Source: Diospyros lotus
Taxonomy: Eukaryota > Streptophyta > Magnoliopsida > Ericales > Ebenaceae
Reading direction: 5' to 3'
Assembly: GCF_014633365.1 (NCBI RefSeq)
Contig: NC_068341.1
Coordinates: 19,202,339-19,266,338, forward strand
DNA: 64,000 bases
The notes below the pieces were generated by a model. That model ran no database searches. It saw only the letters and a list, made by a program, of their open reading frames with translations, and was not told the DNA's origin. This document shows positions 1-11,154 of the stretch, in pieces. Every line of letters begins with the position of its first letter. Positions within the stretch are counted from its first letter, which is position 1. The position numbers and the translations under genes were made by a program.

Positions 1-855
1 CCCATCTTCTCCATCTTCCTTCTCCATCTTCTCGGTTGCTCTCGCTCTCTCTTTGAAAAACCTCTCTCATGGCCAAGCCCATCTTCTATCTCTTTACCCA
101 TCTCTGTTGCTCTCCCCTACTTCCGATCATCATTGCTCCAAACCCATCTTCGATTCGATAAAATTAGAACAAGTTTTTATGTAGATATTAATGTATTTGT
201 ATGAACAGTGAATGAGGTTGACATGTCTTTGTATTAAGTGTGGATTTTGTAATTACAGTAAACTATTAGATATGTGTTTGTGGTTGACATTTGAGAACAG
301 TGATAAAAATGTGATAATGTGTTTGTGTTTTCATGTGTTTATATAAAATTGTATGAACAGTTTTTATGTAGATATTAGAATTAAAACAACTTAATATCTA
401 CTCAAGTTTTTATGTAGATATTAAGTTTTTATGTAAATATTAAAATTAGAACACAAACAATGGAAGATTTGCCAATCAATGGTGGCTGAACACGAACAGT
501 GGATTGCATGGTTGGTGCATCACCTTTAGGCATTGAACCACAAAACCAGACAACAATGACAAAGATGGGTTTGGGGCAATGGTGATCGAAAGTAAGGGAG
601 AGCAACAGAGATAGAGCGATAGAAAGAAGATGGGCTTGGTCGTGAGAGAGATTTTTCAGATAGAGAGAGCGAGAGCAACAGAGAAGATGGGTTTAGGCAG
701 ATAGCAAGGGAGAGAGAGAAGATGGATTTGGGTAGATGGGTTTTAAGCGGGTGTGACCTCGCAAAAAGAAAAGATGAAAAATAAAATTTAACAATTTATT
801 TTAAATTGTTTCAGTAGTCGTGGGGGTAGCCCACGACGTACCTATAGCATTACTC
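1..855. mobile_element. MITE/foldback element, left end outside window
   Basis: Positions 25-152 and 561-691 are near-identical inverted arms of about 130 bases, rich in CTCTCT on one side and GAGAGA on the other, around a spacer of about 400 bases. The right end carries a small palindrome (stem 817-824 with 830-837) and finishes in a CTATAGCATTACTC-like terminus at 855, followed by TTA. A terminus starting GAGTAATGCTATA with a TTA target is typical of Tourist/PIF-Harbinger MITEs, so this is the likely class. No transposase is seen. The left terminus would lie upstream of base 1, so the duplication cannot be checked. Confidence 0.5.
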
Positions 856-859
856 TTAA

Positions 860-3150
860 TTCACACTTTTCTACAGTAAATTGAACCCAAGTAGATATAT
901 AAAGAGAGAGACCCCAACAAATTGATTCCCCAACTATAGTAAACTAAATTATATTAAATAAAAAATAACGAAGAAAACTATAGTCCACTTTTTTCTTTTT
1001 ATTAAAATGGATTCATTGCCATCGCATCTAAGGTCCAAAGATCACAATCAACAAGAAGCCCCTTATGCACCTAGAGATAATAATTCTTTTACTTGAAGTT
1101 GTATCATTCCATCAACACTAGTCATTTCTCTTCTAGAGAGTACACAATTATAACATTTCTTTTATAATTGCCTATTTTGTAACAACTCTTTCTTCAACAT
1201 CTAAGCCTCATAAGAAATTACCTATTTTGTAACAACTCTTTCTTCAACATCTGAGCTTGATAAGAAATAACTTGATAAGAAATAACTCAATTCGAGAGTT
1301 CTTGCAAAGACGGTCTATTTTGTAACAACTCTTTCTCTAGCATTTGAGTCTGATAAGAAATAGTTCAATTGGAGAATTTTTGCAAAGACCTTTATCATGT
1401 AAAAAAACTTCAAACGTTATCTGAATAATCAGAATATAATTGAAACTAAATAAATTTGCTAAATAGAAACCAAAGGAATCCAAGCACAATAATCAAAAAA
1501 GCATAAACGCCATAGGAGAGAGGGTAATGATTCCCACATTGACACCGTCGTGTTCGAGAAGAACAATTCTACACCAATCATGCTCAAGAGTTTTCAACAA
1601 ATTTTCTTCTACAAGCCTTTAGTTGCCGTTGGATACATTATTGCTAGAGTAATGACAAATTTCCCTTGATGGGACTCCAACCAGCAAAAACTTTTAGCAT
1701 TTAAAGGGTTTGGTGTTGTACCAACTGCGGCAAGCAAGTAATTATTTCCATTGGCTTCAATTTCTTCACCAAGACATATATACATATGAATGTCAATCTT
1801 GACCGGTGAAGCTGCTGCAGTAGCAGCAGCCAAATAAGGAATAATAAAGCAGCCTAATCATCACAGCAAAAACCTAGTTGCAGCCTTTTACAGATAATAC
1901 CATTGCTGTTTCCACTGCAAATTACTTGAAAAAAGTTTTTAACGTTGCAGGGAGAGGGTCAGAGATGGAGGAAAGAATATACATATCAAATTTGAAGAAG
2001 GTAGAGAACAGAAGAAAATGTAAAATTTAGCACCAAACCAGTGGTGTGAACTATTGTGTACTCAATAAAATGTCACTTGGCAACTACCTATTGAAGTTTT
2101 ACATGTTCAATGCTTGTGGCAGTAAAAGAATCATCGAGCAGGGTCTCCCATGGAAGCACGTAAAGAAGCAAAGCATCATTAACGGAAGACTTTCCTGATG
2201 CAATGTTCTTCTATTGAGAACAACCAAATAAAACTTGTTCAGGTCAACAAGAAAGCCAGACCTTGGATCTACCACATTAAAAGTCAAGAGCTCCACGGCT
2301 GACCATTGAATTTCAAGTTTTTCCGTTATTACTTTTCATTATCTTCCAAATGGGACCCCCCCTCTTGTGAGAGGGAAAGGGATTGACCTTGACCGAGTAC
2401 TCAGAAGATGATCAGAGCCAAGTCCTATGTTGTAAAACATATGACATCAGAGCTTCCTCTTGTGGGGTCAGAATGCACTAGGACCAACAAACTTTCAAAT
2501 GGATCTTCTCTTTCATCTTTCCACAGAAACAAAGGCATTGGTATGAAAGGAGAGAAAAACCCACTCTGACTCACAGCGAATCCATTTACTTATCAGATGG
2601 ATGGACTAATCTAATCCATTAGAGGAATTGCTTATCAGATGGATGGTCTGAGCCACTCAATTTTGGAATTCCCAAGCAAGAAAGGAGGAGGCAAACGTCA
2701 CCGTTTGACAGCCAGTACCAAATCAACAGATCAGAGGAACAAGTCTAGTAATGTAGAGGAGAGATTATAGAATCAATGAAACCTCTACTATGACTAGTAA
2801 TGTAACTGTAAAGAGGAAAGCTTTAGATGAAATGTGGAAATATTCAGATGGTTTGATTTTGTTCATCTACAAGAACGAGCCCAATCATTTCATAAAGCAG
2901 CCATGGCTACTACAAATAACGAACACTCTTGTTCTAACATCTTGTATCATAATAGCTCTTGGGCAGAAGTATAATGTGTCAGAAAAGAAAACTATGATCA
3001 CCAATTCAGAAACAGCCACATGATACGTAAATTTACTCTCAAATTAAAACTGATTTTATATTGGCAATACCAGAAAGCAGCATGGACGGGGAAGGTCCAA
3101 CTCATATACAAAACCTATCATCATAAATACAAGAACTATACCTTCTTAAA
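860..3150. other. Spacer without a confident gene
   Basis: AT-rich sequence with short ORFs on both strands, the longest about 75 codons. Two minus-strand stretches (about 1609-1833 and 2099-2296) read as ordinary peptide but match no family I recognise, and no splice pattern joins them convincingly. The part nearest 3236 should contain the 3' UTR of the ROH1-like gene. Confidence 0.5.
1171..1389. repeat. Short tandem repeat, about 50-bp unit
   Basis: Units start at 1171 and 1221 with a perfect 50-base period (each begins cctattttgtaacaactctt). A third diverged unit starts near 1313. The linkers 1285-1311 and 1363-1389 (ending in tgcaaagac) also repeat, so an older, longer unit of about 78 bases underlies the array. 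Confidence 0.75.
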
Positions 3151-3153
3151 CCT

Positions 3154-3159
3154 TTTATT
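3154..3159 (-). terminator. Candidate poly(A) signal of the ROH1-like gene
   Basis: AATAAA on the minus strand, about 78 bases past the stop codon of the ROH1-like gene. The position suits a plant 3' UTR, but near-upstream signals in plants are loose, so this is only a candidate. Confidence 0.35.
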
Positions 3160-3236
3160 CTGTTAGATCATTCCTTGAATGGTTCTTGTTCTTCAATCCA
3201 AGAAACCAAATTTCAGAGCATACTCCGGTTGTTTAA

Positions 3237-4409
3237 TTAATCGTGGTGGTTCCCCCTTCCAAAGGAGTCGAGCCCCTCAGTTCGGCTGCGAACGATCCTA
3301 TGAAACACTTCCCTCACTTGGCGTTCCAATGGATCCAATCCATCCTTTACTGCTTCAACAACTTGCCTGAGCTCCTCTACTCTCTGCTTAACATCCCCCT
3401 CCTTTTCCTCTGTCAGTGGGAACTGAACCGAATCGGCCAGTTCATTCATGTGGCGCGCACATATCTCAATCCGGTGAATCTCCTTCAACAACCCACAAGC
3501 ATTTCTCCTCTCCCGCTTCTTCGACTCCTCCAGAATCCTCTCGTGCAGCGAGAGGACTGGAACCGCCCAAACAAACTGCCTAGACATGTAGAAATGAGTC
3601 TGCAGGCCGCGATCCTGGCAAGGGATTGCGGCCACGAGCGCCCACATTACGAACAACAGAACATAGCTCATAGTGAACACTGCCACTACAAGTCCATTGG
3701 TAGCCATAGTTTCATTAGTTTTGGGGGCAACCAAATTGTTCCCAATTGCCTGAAGCTGCCTAGCAGCCGACCAGGACCGGGAAACGCTCCACGACAGCGA
3801 ACGAAAATGGCCTAACGACCGGTGATCTCTCTGCGCATTATTGCGCCCAAATGACCGGTTTCTGTGCGCAACCGCTGAATTCGACTCCTTCTCATCGAGC
3901 ATCCCAATTGCTAAATCGATCAGAGCCTTCTTGGCTCGGCGAAAATGGCCTTCTCCAAGGCTCCTCTGATTGTCCAAAGCACACAACACAATCTCCAATT
4001 GCTTCTGCCACTGCCTCATTCGCTCGATCCCGTCGCGAATCGCGTTGCATACGTCGAGAGCCTTCACACTCCTCTCGAAATACTCCGAAATCCAGCGATC
4101 CATCGGCGGCCGGTTCAAGAACCCTTCGTTGTTGAACAGAATCATCCTGAATTCCTCTTGGCAACAGAGGAACGAATCCAGAAGCTTCCGAATCCATGGA
4201 AGTGAGAGAAGGTCTTCGGAGGCGGCCGCCGACAAATCGTGGAATCGGTCGGCGACCTGTCGCTGGAAGGCCTCGAGTTCGAGCTCTTGGCTGGCGGCTT
4301 CGTGGCTCGGCTCCATGGAATGGAACTGATCGGCGCGGCGCGTACCGAGAATCGAACGGCCGAAATTCGAGACTGAAGCGGATGAACCCTGATAATCCGT
4401 TGCTGGCAT
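3237..4409 (-). CDS. ROH1: ROH1/BYPASS1-like protein (DUF793)
   Basis: Intact 390-residue, single-exon reading frame from ATG at 4409 to TAA at 3237. The N-terminus (MPATDYQGS, then [11 protein letters not shown]), the [21 protein letters not shown] block (residues 67-87), and [19 protein letters not shown] (116-134) are hallmarks of the plant DUF793 family, which includes ROH1 and BYPASS1-like proteins. One hydrophobic segment (about 239-262) is followed by a charged, probably helical C-terminal half (285-372). In Arabidopsis, ROH1 was reported to bind the exocyst subunit EXO70C1, and BPS1 restrains a root-derived growth signal; function here is inferred from the family. Full length for the family, no frameshift, GC-rich compared with its surroundings. 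It is the only intact host gene seen. The start is supported by the conserved MPATDYQGS beginning. Confidence 0.95.
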   Translation of the reverse strand: MPATDYQGSSASVSNFGRSILGTRRADQFHSMEPSHEAASQELELEAFQRQVADRFHDLSAAASEDLLSLPWIRKLLDSFLCCQEEFRMILFNNEGFLNRPPMDRWISEYFERSVKALDVCNAIRDGIERMRQWQKQLEIVLCALDNQRSLGEGHFRRAKKALIDLAIGMLDEKESNSAVAHRNRSFGRNNAQRDHRSLGHFRSLSWSVSRSWSAARQLQAIGNNLVAPKTNETMATNGLVVAVFTMSYVLLFVMWALVAAIPCQDRGLQTHFYMSRQFVWAVPVLSLHERILEESKKRERRNACGLLKEIHRIEICARHMNELADSVQFPLTEEKEGDVKQRVEELRQVVEAVKDGLDPLERQVREVFHRIVRSRTEGLDSFGRGNHHD

Positions 4410-4805
4410 TTCTCACATATATGGCGGCTTGATTAAGCTACGAATTCTGTTACGAAAACTAGAAAGGAAAATAACCCAATTGCGTTCGAGATCTGTTGAT
4501 GGTGGAGAAAGTGAAAAGATTGAGAAAATCAGTACAAATCGAGGCAACCCAGACAGAGGACAACCCAATTGGAGGCTAGAACTGAAACCCCCCCCCCAAA
4601 TTCACAGTGAAATTAGGGTTCAAGATGAAACAAACAAAAACTGCATTCAAGAAGCAATGAAAACCGAGAGAGCGATCCTAGAACAAGAATTGGACCATAT
4701 ATCTCAACAGTAATTCAAGAAACCCAGAAAGAAGACACCCAATTGGACTCGAGAACGAACGATCTTGGGAAAACTCAAGGACCCAGAATCCAAATGAGCT
4801 GTATT

Positions 4806-4841
4806 TCACATACTATCTGAAGAGCAATATCTAGATTCCAT
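4806..4841 (-). other. Possible 11-codon upstream ORF in the ROH1 leader
   Basis: In the presumed 5' UTR, an ATG opens an 11-codon ORF (MESRYCSSDSM, then TGA) about 400 bases before the ROH1 start. It lies downstream of the TATA-like box, so it would be in the transcript unless spliced out as part of a leader intron. A role in translational control is inference only. Confidence 0.35.
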
Positions 4842-4944
4842 GAAAATCACTGGGAATTCGAAAGGGTACAGCAAGGCCAGAACAAAAAGGGCGAGCGAGC
4901 GAGCGAGAGGACGGTGATGAACCCTAACAGGGGCTGGGGGAGAG

Positions 4945-4955
4945 AATTTATATTG
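4945..4955 (-). promoter_or_regulatory. TATA-like box of the ROH1-like gene
   Basis: CAATATAAATT on the minus strand, about 540 bases upstream of the start codon. It is followed by a CT-rich leader with a GCTCGCTCGCTCGC run (about 4893-4906), typical of plant 5' UTRs. The start site would be near 4915-4920. The 5' UTR would then be about 500 bases and could hide an intron. Confidence 0.45.
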
Positions 4956-5189
4956 GACATTCGTTTGGACCGCGTATTTAGCGTCCTTCAAAGCGAATTT
5001 TTACTAATAATTAAGACATATATTTAAGATAATTTTAATTATTTTCATTTCTAAATAATTTATGGGAGAATTCAGTTCAGTGTCACTCTCTTTCATGAGT
5101 GTTTATTTCATGGTAATTCCACCCCCAACACAAACACATTCTTTCATCCTTAATACTTCGTCAGGGGCCGTTTTTGGTCCATTTCCAAT

Positions 5190-5262
5190 TTAAACCCACC
5201 ATACCTTTTTATATATGAATAAATAGTAATGAATCACTTTTTAATTTAGCAAGTGTATGTAA
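5190..5262. repeat. Direct repeat, left copy, abutting the LARD-like element
   Basis: This stretch (cccaccat ... aataaatagtaatgaa ... aagtgtatg) is similar over its whole length to 8846-8920, immediately beyond the other end of the retroelement. It is far longer than a retroviral-type target duplication, so simple insertion does not explain it. Confidence 0.6.
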
Positions 5263-5734
5263 TGTGTGATGGGTCAAGAGTCATAAAAAGGGCCAAAACT
5301 CACCCAAAAAAAAAAAAAATTACTTGAAAGGTTAAAATGACTATCACATGTAAGTTTAGGAAACTTGAAGGTTTTCTAGAGATTATCTCGAGAGACCTAG
5401 AGATATCTCATAAACTCTCTCGCAAGGTATTCTCAGTGAAGAAGCAGAAACAAATAATTTCAAAAATCACTTCGGTAATATTACAAAAGATAAGCTTTAT
5501 TCATAAGAATATAAATTTGAGTCAATCTCAAAATAGGGGCCCTCATTCTTTAAAGGTAAATTACTTCTACCCACAAAAGAGTTATGCTATCTCTTCTAAA
5601 TACAAAAAATTAACTTAAATATCAGAATATTTGAGTGGAGAATACCCTACGCTCTATAGTCATTTTCTTTCTTGTAGTCCTGATAGCTTAAAGACAATTT
5701 CTAAGCAAATAAACTTAATTATTGTATTTGGGCA
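5263..5734 (+). repeat. 5' LTR of the LARD-like element
   Basis: It aligns over its length with 8332-8837, sharing tgtgt-atgggt at the start, the segment around ggtaaattacttctac-cacaaaag near 5560, and ttaattattgtat near the end. Many substitutions and indels separate the two copies, so this is an old element. Confidence 0.65.
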
Positions 5735-5789
5735 ATAATAATTGGCATTGTTTATGAAAAATCAATTAGAAAATCTAAAAAAAAAAAAA

Positions 5790-7254
5790 ATGGTTCGTAC
5801 AAGATCTCAGCCTGCTAGAAACAAGAATAATGAGAAGGGTGACGGCGTTGACAATCATCCTAATTGGAAACTCTAGGAGACCCTTTCGATAAATGCTCTT
5901 GGAGACTTCAAGATAGTTCCTCAAATTATTCCTCTTAGCGAGTATGAAGCATTGAAACAATAGTATGAAAAGAGCACTAAGGCCATATGAGAAATGACAA
6001 CCTTATTCTAAAATGCACTCTCATTGACCCTATTTCTACCCACTATCCAGAATTATGTAGAAGGTGAGTCACTAATAGAAACCCAATGGGAGAGTCTCTT
6101 ACCGGGCCTTTCCCAAAAGGCTAGTCGAGAGAGAGAAAGAGATAAGTCTCCTAGAATGACAAGAAAGATTGGGCAAAGTCCTAGTCTGAAATAAATTTGG
6201 GATAACCCAACCTTGAGATGAAAAATTCTAATAAATCATAGTAAACACAGTTGTGGTCCCACCAAGGCATTAATTCGAAATGAACAATCAATCTATTTTC
6301 AATAGTCGCAAAACTGCCAACATAAAGAAAATGAATAAGTAAGTGTTAGACCAAAAGAAGTTGATACCCATAAAAAAATGACCAACATAAGAAAGATTCT
6401 CTTTACTCTTGAAATCATGGGTAAAACCCTTATTCCTAAATTTAAAATTCCCTAACTTACTACCTACTCAGGAAAAAGAGATCCCCTTGATCACATTCAA
6501 AACTAGGAGTTTATGTGGTACTATATAGTTGGGAGGATGCTATTATATGTTGAGCTTTATCTTTAACTCTGACTATGTACTAGCGCACATGGTTTAATAG
6601 TTTGGTTGAAATGTCTATCTCATCTTGTAAGAAATTGAGAAGAGAGTTCATTAATGCATTCATTATCAATAGCCATAAAAAAATGGTGCTACATATCTAC
6701 TTAACACCCTACAAAGTGACAAAACAAACCTCAGATAATATGTTGATCATTTTAGGAATGCAACATTGGAAATACAAGATTTGCAAATGGGTATGGCAAA
6801 AGCTATGATGCTTTAAGAGACAAAATCAATACTACTACAAGAATCCCTAGCTCTAGATTAGCTTGCATCTTTGGTAGACTTGTTTACTCAAGCCAGCAAG
6901 CATATTATAGAGGTTGAAGTAGTGTAAATAGTTAGAAGAAACGACAAAAAAGATAAAAAGAGAAAGAAATAGACTTTGGTGAAGGGACAAGCAAGAGGGA
7001 GGAGAAAGCTAAAGCCCTCCCTTGTTCCAATTCAAGAACTATGCCCATTCATAGAGTCACATTTTGTTATTTTGACAAAGGATCAAGCCTTATCAAATTT
7101 CCTAGAAAGACTAAGAAGCCTATGGACAAAAAAATGGATGTTTTCTGCCAATTTCACGGTATTCATGGCTATTCCATTGACAAATGTCGTGAATTGATAA
7201 ATTAATAGAGGTTTTGATAAGATAAAGAAAACTGAAAAGATTTGTAGACATTGA
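5790..7254 (+). pseudogene. Broken gag-like frame of the LARD-like element
   Basis: The frame starts with ATG at 5790 (MVRTRSQPARN) and can be followed through many stops and frame changes. Recognisable pieces are YSGKRDPLDHIQN (about 6460-6515), VEMSIS-CKKLRREFINAFI (from 6605), and LLNTLQSDKT then DHFRNATLEIQDLQMGMA (about 6700-6800). These are characteristic of the capsid region of plant Tat/Ogre-type Ty3 elements. It cannot make a full protein. No zinc knuckle is clearly left. Confidence 0.55.
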
Positions 7255-7589
7255 AGCCTAGACAAATTACTCCAAGGACAAGAGGCATGACCTTATGTAA
7301 AAAGAATACCCCAGCGGATAAAAATCAGGGAGCACAATTCACTAATCATTCTTTGGAAAAGTCTACCAATACAATTATAGAAATGTTTGTACTTGGCAAA
7401 TGCTACAGGGAATTGTTAAAAGGCAAAAAGGTGAAATAGTAATAAGTTATGTTTATCCTTCAATATATGATGTTTAAATAAAGTAATTTTACCATGTTAC
7501 AATTTCTTTTTGTGCATTTTATTTTTCAAGAGAATGAGTGCACGAAAAAGACTAAAATCCTAGTGAACAAGCAAACCTAGCATTGAAAA

Positions 7590-8130
7590 TGAAAAATACA
7601 CAAGAACAACCTAGGGTTTGCCAAGAAGAAAAAAATGATGGATGGGTATATCTAGAATTAGAAACACAAAAAGTGTGAGACCGAATTAAAACAAGAAACG
7701 CAAAAGAGTGAGAATGATCTAGGGTTTATCATCCTAAAAAACGTAGAATCAAAAACACAAGAAATTACGAGAATGATTGAGGGAAAACCTAGCATCAGAA
7801 ACGCAAAATGCGTGAAACCTGATTAAAGACTTGAAAACACAAAAGCATAAGAATGATTTACGATAACCCAGAATCAAAAACAATAAATGCATAAGAATGA
7901 TTTTGGGAATATCATCAAAAAAACTAAAGTATAAAAGCACGAGAACGGTCTAAAACCAAAAACGCAAAAGTGTGAGAATGGTCTAAGAACTAAAGTGCAA
8001 AAATGTGAGAACAACCTAAAATTGAAATTGCAAAAACATGAGAAGAGTCCAAAAATCAAAACACAAAGACGTGAGAACGATCTAAGAACCAAAATGCAAA
8101 AGTTTAAGAATAGTCTTAGCAACAAGAAGT
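7590..8130 (+). repeat. Degenerate minisatellite inside the LARD-like element
   Basis: About fifteen irregular units of roughly 35-40 bases, with consensus close to ctaaaaaccaaaaacgcaa then aagtgtgagaatgat, fill the stretch before the purine tract and 3' LTR. Units become more regular toward 7930-8120. Such arrays between the last ORF and the 3' LTR are common in Tat/Ogre-type elements. Apparent minus-strand ORFs here are shadows of the repeat. Confidence 0.7.
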
Positions 8131-8331
8131 TCTATTAAACCAATAGGTTATAGAAAATGAAGACCTACTAAAAGTAAACGTCTAAGAATCCTTCAATGAG
8201 CAAAGTCCTCCCCCCTCCCGAAAAAAAGAAAAAAAGAAATGGATAGCGAACCCTAACTCAAGAAGAAAAGCTAATGACAATAGTTACTTTTCCCTTTGTG
8301 AAATCAAGAGGAAAGAAAGGGAAGCAATTGA

Positions 8332-8837
8332 TGTGTCATGGGTTAAGGCCCATCAACAAAGGCCCAAATCCACAAAAGAAAAGACTCGAAAGGCCAAAAA
8401 AGGTTGTTGCATGAGAGTTCGAGGAACCCTTTCCCATAGAGGAAACATAAAAAGGAAAGAAGCCCTGGGAGACCTAGAGGTCTTTCGAAGACTCTCCTAC
8501 GGGATATTCCCAATGAAGAAGTGCAAATATATAACTTCAAAGATCCTTCAATAATCTTGTAAAAGATAAGACTTATCCAAAAAAGTTCAAATCCTAATCG
8601 ATCTCGAAATATTAGAGATATTTATCATCAACCCCCAAGCTCCTCTATAAATAAGAGACCTCTCATTTATCAAAGGTAAGCCACTTCTACTCACAAAAGA
8701 GCTCTGCTATTTCTTTTAAATACAAAAATTTAACTTAAATTTTGGAGTGTTTGCAAGTTGGTTTTTTTTTTTTTGTAGAGCCCTAACAATTTAAAACAAT
8801 TATCTAACAAATAAATTTAATTATTGTATCTAAACAA
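8332..8837 (+). repeat. 3' LTR of the LARD-like element
   Basis: Diverged partner of 5263-5734. It contains ctctataaataagagacc near 8640, a likely TATA box, and the shared segment ggtaagccacttctactcacaaaag. It ends near CTAAACA at 8837, next to the right copy of the long flanking direct repeat. Confidence 0.65.
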
Positions 8838-8845
8838 ATAAGTAA

Positions 8846-8920
8846 GCCCACCATTCTTAACACCTTTCTTGTATATTAATAAATAGTAATGAACCTCTCT
8901 CCAATTTCTCAAGTGTATGG
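8846..8920. repeat. Direct repeat, right copy, abutting the LARD-like element
   Basis: Partner of 5190-5262: both contain cccaccat, then aataaatagtaatgaa, then aagtgtatg. The remaining spacer to 9213 is AT-rich, with an (AAT) run near 8936-8950, and shows no gene. Confidence 0.6.
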
Positions 8921-9225
8921 CATCACAATACTCCAATAATAATAATAATAGAATTTAAGATAGATGACGCTAGAAGTTTATTAAATTACAGCCTATATAA
9001 TATTCACGTTTTTTTTTTTTAAATTATATTGACGTTTATTAATTACAAACTTATGTAATTGTATAAATTTTCAAAAATATTTCCATAAATATAATCTCAT
9101 AAGGTAATTTGATAATCAATGTAATTTTTGAAACGTGAATAAGTTATTACCAAAGTGGTAATATCAGATAAAATTATGGTAAATTAGTTACCGTTTCTTT
9201 ATACGTGATAAGATAATTGTAAGTA

Positions 9226-10216
9226 GGGGAGAGAGTTCGGTTATAACCAATCAAATCGTCAATTTTTTTACCAATCGAACCGAACCGATCATAGACCACT
9301 AATCGAGCCGAATCAAACTAATAGGATATGCTAATCGAAAAATCGAAACCGAAATAACCGGTATAACCGAACTTCACTAAAACTTACCGAAGGAGCGAGC
9401 ATGATCGGAGGGAGAGAGATGCAGCTGGGGCACGTTGGCCTCTGCATAGGAAGGAAACGAAACCCCGGAGACAAAGACAAATGGCCAACCCTTATTCGGT
9501 TTGGCCCTTCGCTCGGCCAGAGGCCCAAATGGCCTTTCATCTTCGACTGTCATGTGGCCATGAGTTAGAAAGACTGTCGTGAGGTAGGGAGAGGGGATCG
9601 ACAGTCATGAGGCGATGGGAGGGAGGCGATGTTCATGAGGTGGCGGGAGGGGGGTGACGAATGTGAGGCAGTGAGATCAAGAGAGAGAGAGAGAGGGGGG
9701 GTCTTGAGAACGAGAACCGAGAGGCCGACGGGCAGGAGGGAAGCAATAGACCATTGGTGAGGCGTGAAGGAAGGGGCGACGGATTGACTGGCTCGCGCGC
9801 GCGAGAGAGAGAGAGAAAGAGAGGGGGGAATGTCCGACGTCGGTTGAGAGGTTTAGGGTGACTGGTGAGGGACAGAGAAGTTTGGGGGGGTTGGGGTTGA
9901 GGGTGGAGGAAGCCAGAGACTCTCTAGCTGAGTGTCAGGGTCATATGGGATGGAGGGTTAAATTGTGGGCGACGTGAGGGAGAGAGAGAATAAGTTTGTG
10001 TGTGTGGCCTAAGGGGGGGAAATCGTGGACAGTAAAAAATAAAATCATGGAAAAATAGTAGGCGGTGGAGGAATTCAGTTATTTCGATTAATCAAAATAT
10101 TTAAATTTAATTTATAAATATAACTGAACTGATCTTTAGCTACTTAATTAATTGAATCAAACTGATCGATTCAATTGGTTCGATTGAACTGAAAAAATAC
10201 ACGCCCCTAATTCTCC
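9226..10216. mobile_element. Nonautonomous DNA transposon, about 1 kb
   Basis: Bounded by an exact 12-base direct repeat, taattgtaagta (9214-9225 and 10217-10228). The ends are rich in ttcggtt/aaccgaa-type motifs in opposite orientation (ttcggttataacc at 9236; gattgaactgaa near 10180). Both ends show a TAGGGG-like sequence (9224 and, inverted, near 10209), as in plant hAT elements, though a 12-base duplication is longer than the 8 usual for hAT and nearer to the 9-11 of Mutator-like elements. The G-rich core has no coding frame. Confidence 0.55.
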
Positions 10217-10228
10217 TAATTGTAAGTA

Positions 10229-11154
10229 TTATTATTATTATTCAAATAAAGTGTCAATTCAGGTTATAAAAGGAAAAACAAAAAACAAAAGAAAAAGTTG
10301 AAAAGAAAAAGAAGAAAAAGTAAGCTTAACGCGCCGCTGCGCTCGCAAGCAGTGGACACGCCTCGTCAATTACGAGGGTCCCCGCCGCGGATCGCGAAGA
10401 ATCTTCACGCTCGCTGATCTCAGCCGTCGGACGCCCTCTCGTCCTGATCGGCGGTGGAAATAGAAAGATGTAGACGTAATAATGCTTTGGATTTGGATGG
10501 TGTTCTAAATTCAACCAAATTATTGGATCTCTACTTTTAGTGTGTCCTTTTTTATAAACAAAAAAGTAAATTCAGAAGGAATTTATGGTATGCAACACGA
10601 GGGTTTGATATCCAACGGGAGAAAAGATGTATTTGTAAAAATCTTATAAATTCACTTTTTTTTATGTGCCAATATCTCTATGGTATCATACACTTTTCTC
10701 AAAGCAGGTAAGCAAACCAATGATAACAAAGATTTATGAATAAAGGGATGAGTCGACACCTCTAATATGATGGGTGAATGATTGCTCATTCCAATTTAAA
10801 TTGATCATCAAATAAAAATTTAAAAGATTCTATAAATCTTTTAATTGGTTCTTGTATCAATGCTATGAATCCCTTGACCCCCTTTAAATCCAATTGTAAT
10901 TGTTATTGGGTAAAGAGAGCACGCGGTATCTAAAGAAGCATTTGAAATCCATTAAATTCAAACTTTGAGATGTCAAAATCATCAAAATTTTCTATTTATA
11001 AATAAGAACAAACCACAATAATTATCACTAATGTTTCTCTAAATTGTAAAGTGAAAGACACCAATCAAAGACGTGCCAAAAACACCAATACAATATGGAT
11101 CTATATAAGGGTTTTATTTTTAAAATATTTTTTAACAAAAAATAGCACAATGAA
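10229..11154. other. Spacer with a GC-rich patch
   Basis: Mostly AT-rich. A GC-rich island at about 10328-10450 contains acgcgccgctgcgctcgc and ctgatctcagccgtcgga. A 62-codon minus-strand frame crosses it, but matches no family I know. No gene can be supported. Confidence 0.4.

Larger units (their letters stand above)
5263..8837 (+). mobile_element. Decayed Ty3-type nonautonomous LTR element (LARD-like)
   Basis: Two diverged LTRs (5263-5734 and 8332-8837) bound a 2.6-kb interior. Just inside the 5' LTR, attggcattgtttatg resembles the ATTGGCGCCGTCTGTGGG primer-binding region common in plant Tat/Athila-type elements, after C-to-T decay. A purine tract (aagaggaaagaaagggaag) precedes the 3' LTR. 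The interior holds a broken gag-like frame and a minisatellite, but no protease, reverse transcriptase or integrase, so it would have depended on a partner element. Family assignment is inference. Confidence 0.7.

Noticed and set aside
1609..2296. Minus-strand frames of 74 and 65 codons as exons of a host gene
   Set aside because: No family motif, no convincing splice sites joining them, and the 74-codon frame does not start with ATG.
3243..4432. Several plus- and minus-strand ORFs over the ROH1-like gene
   Set aside because: They are other-frame readings of the 390-codon gene, whose protein has clear family motifs.
4806..4991. 61-codon minus-strand ORF upstream of ROH1
   Set aside because: It starts upstream of the TATA-like box, so the full frame would not be transcribed; only its last 11 codons could be an upstream ORF.
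7749..8125. Minus-strand ORFs with repeated SF-CFC-like residues
   Set aside because: The periodic amino acids come from the minisatellite and do not indicate a protein.
10326..10514. GC-rich 62-codon frame as first exon of a gene
   Set aside because: No continuation into a second exon and no recognisable domain; GC content alone is not enough.
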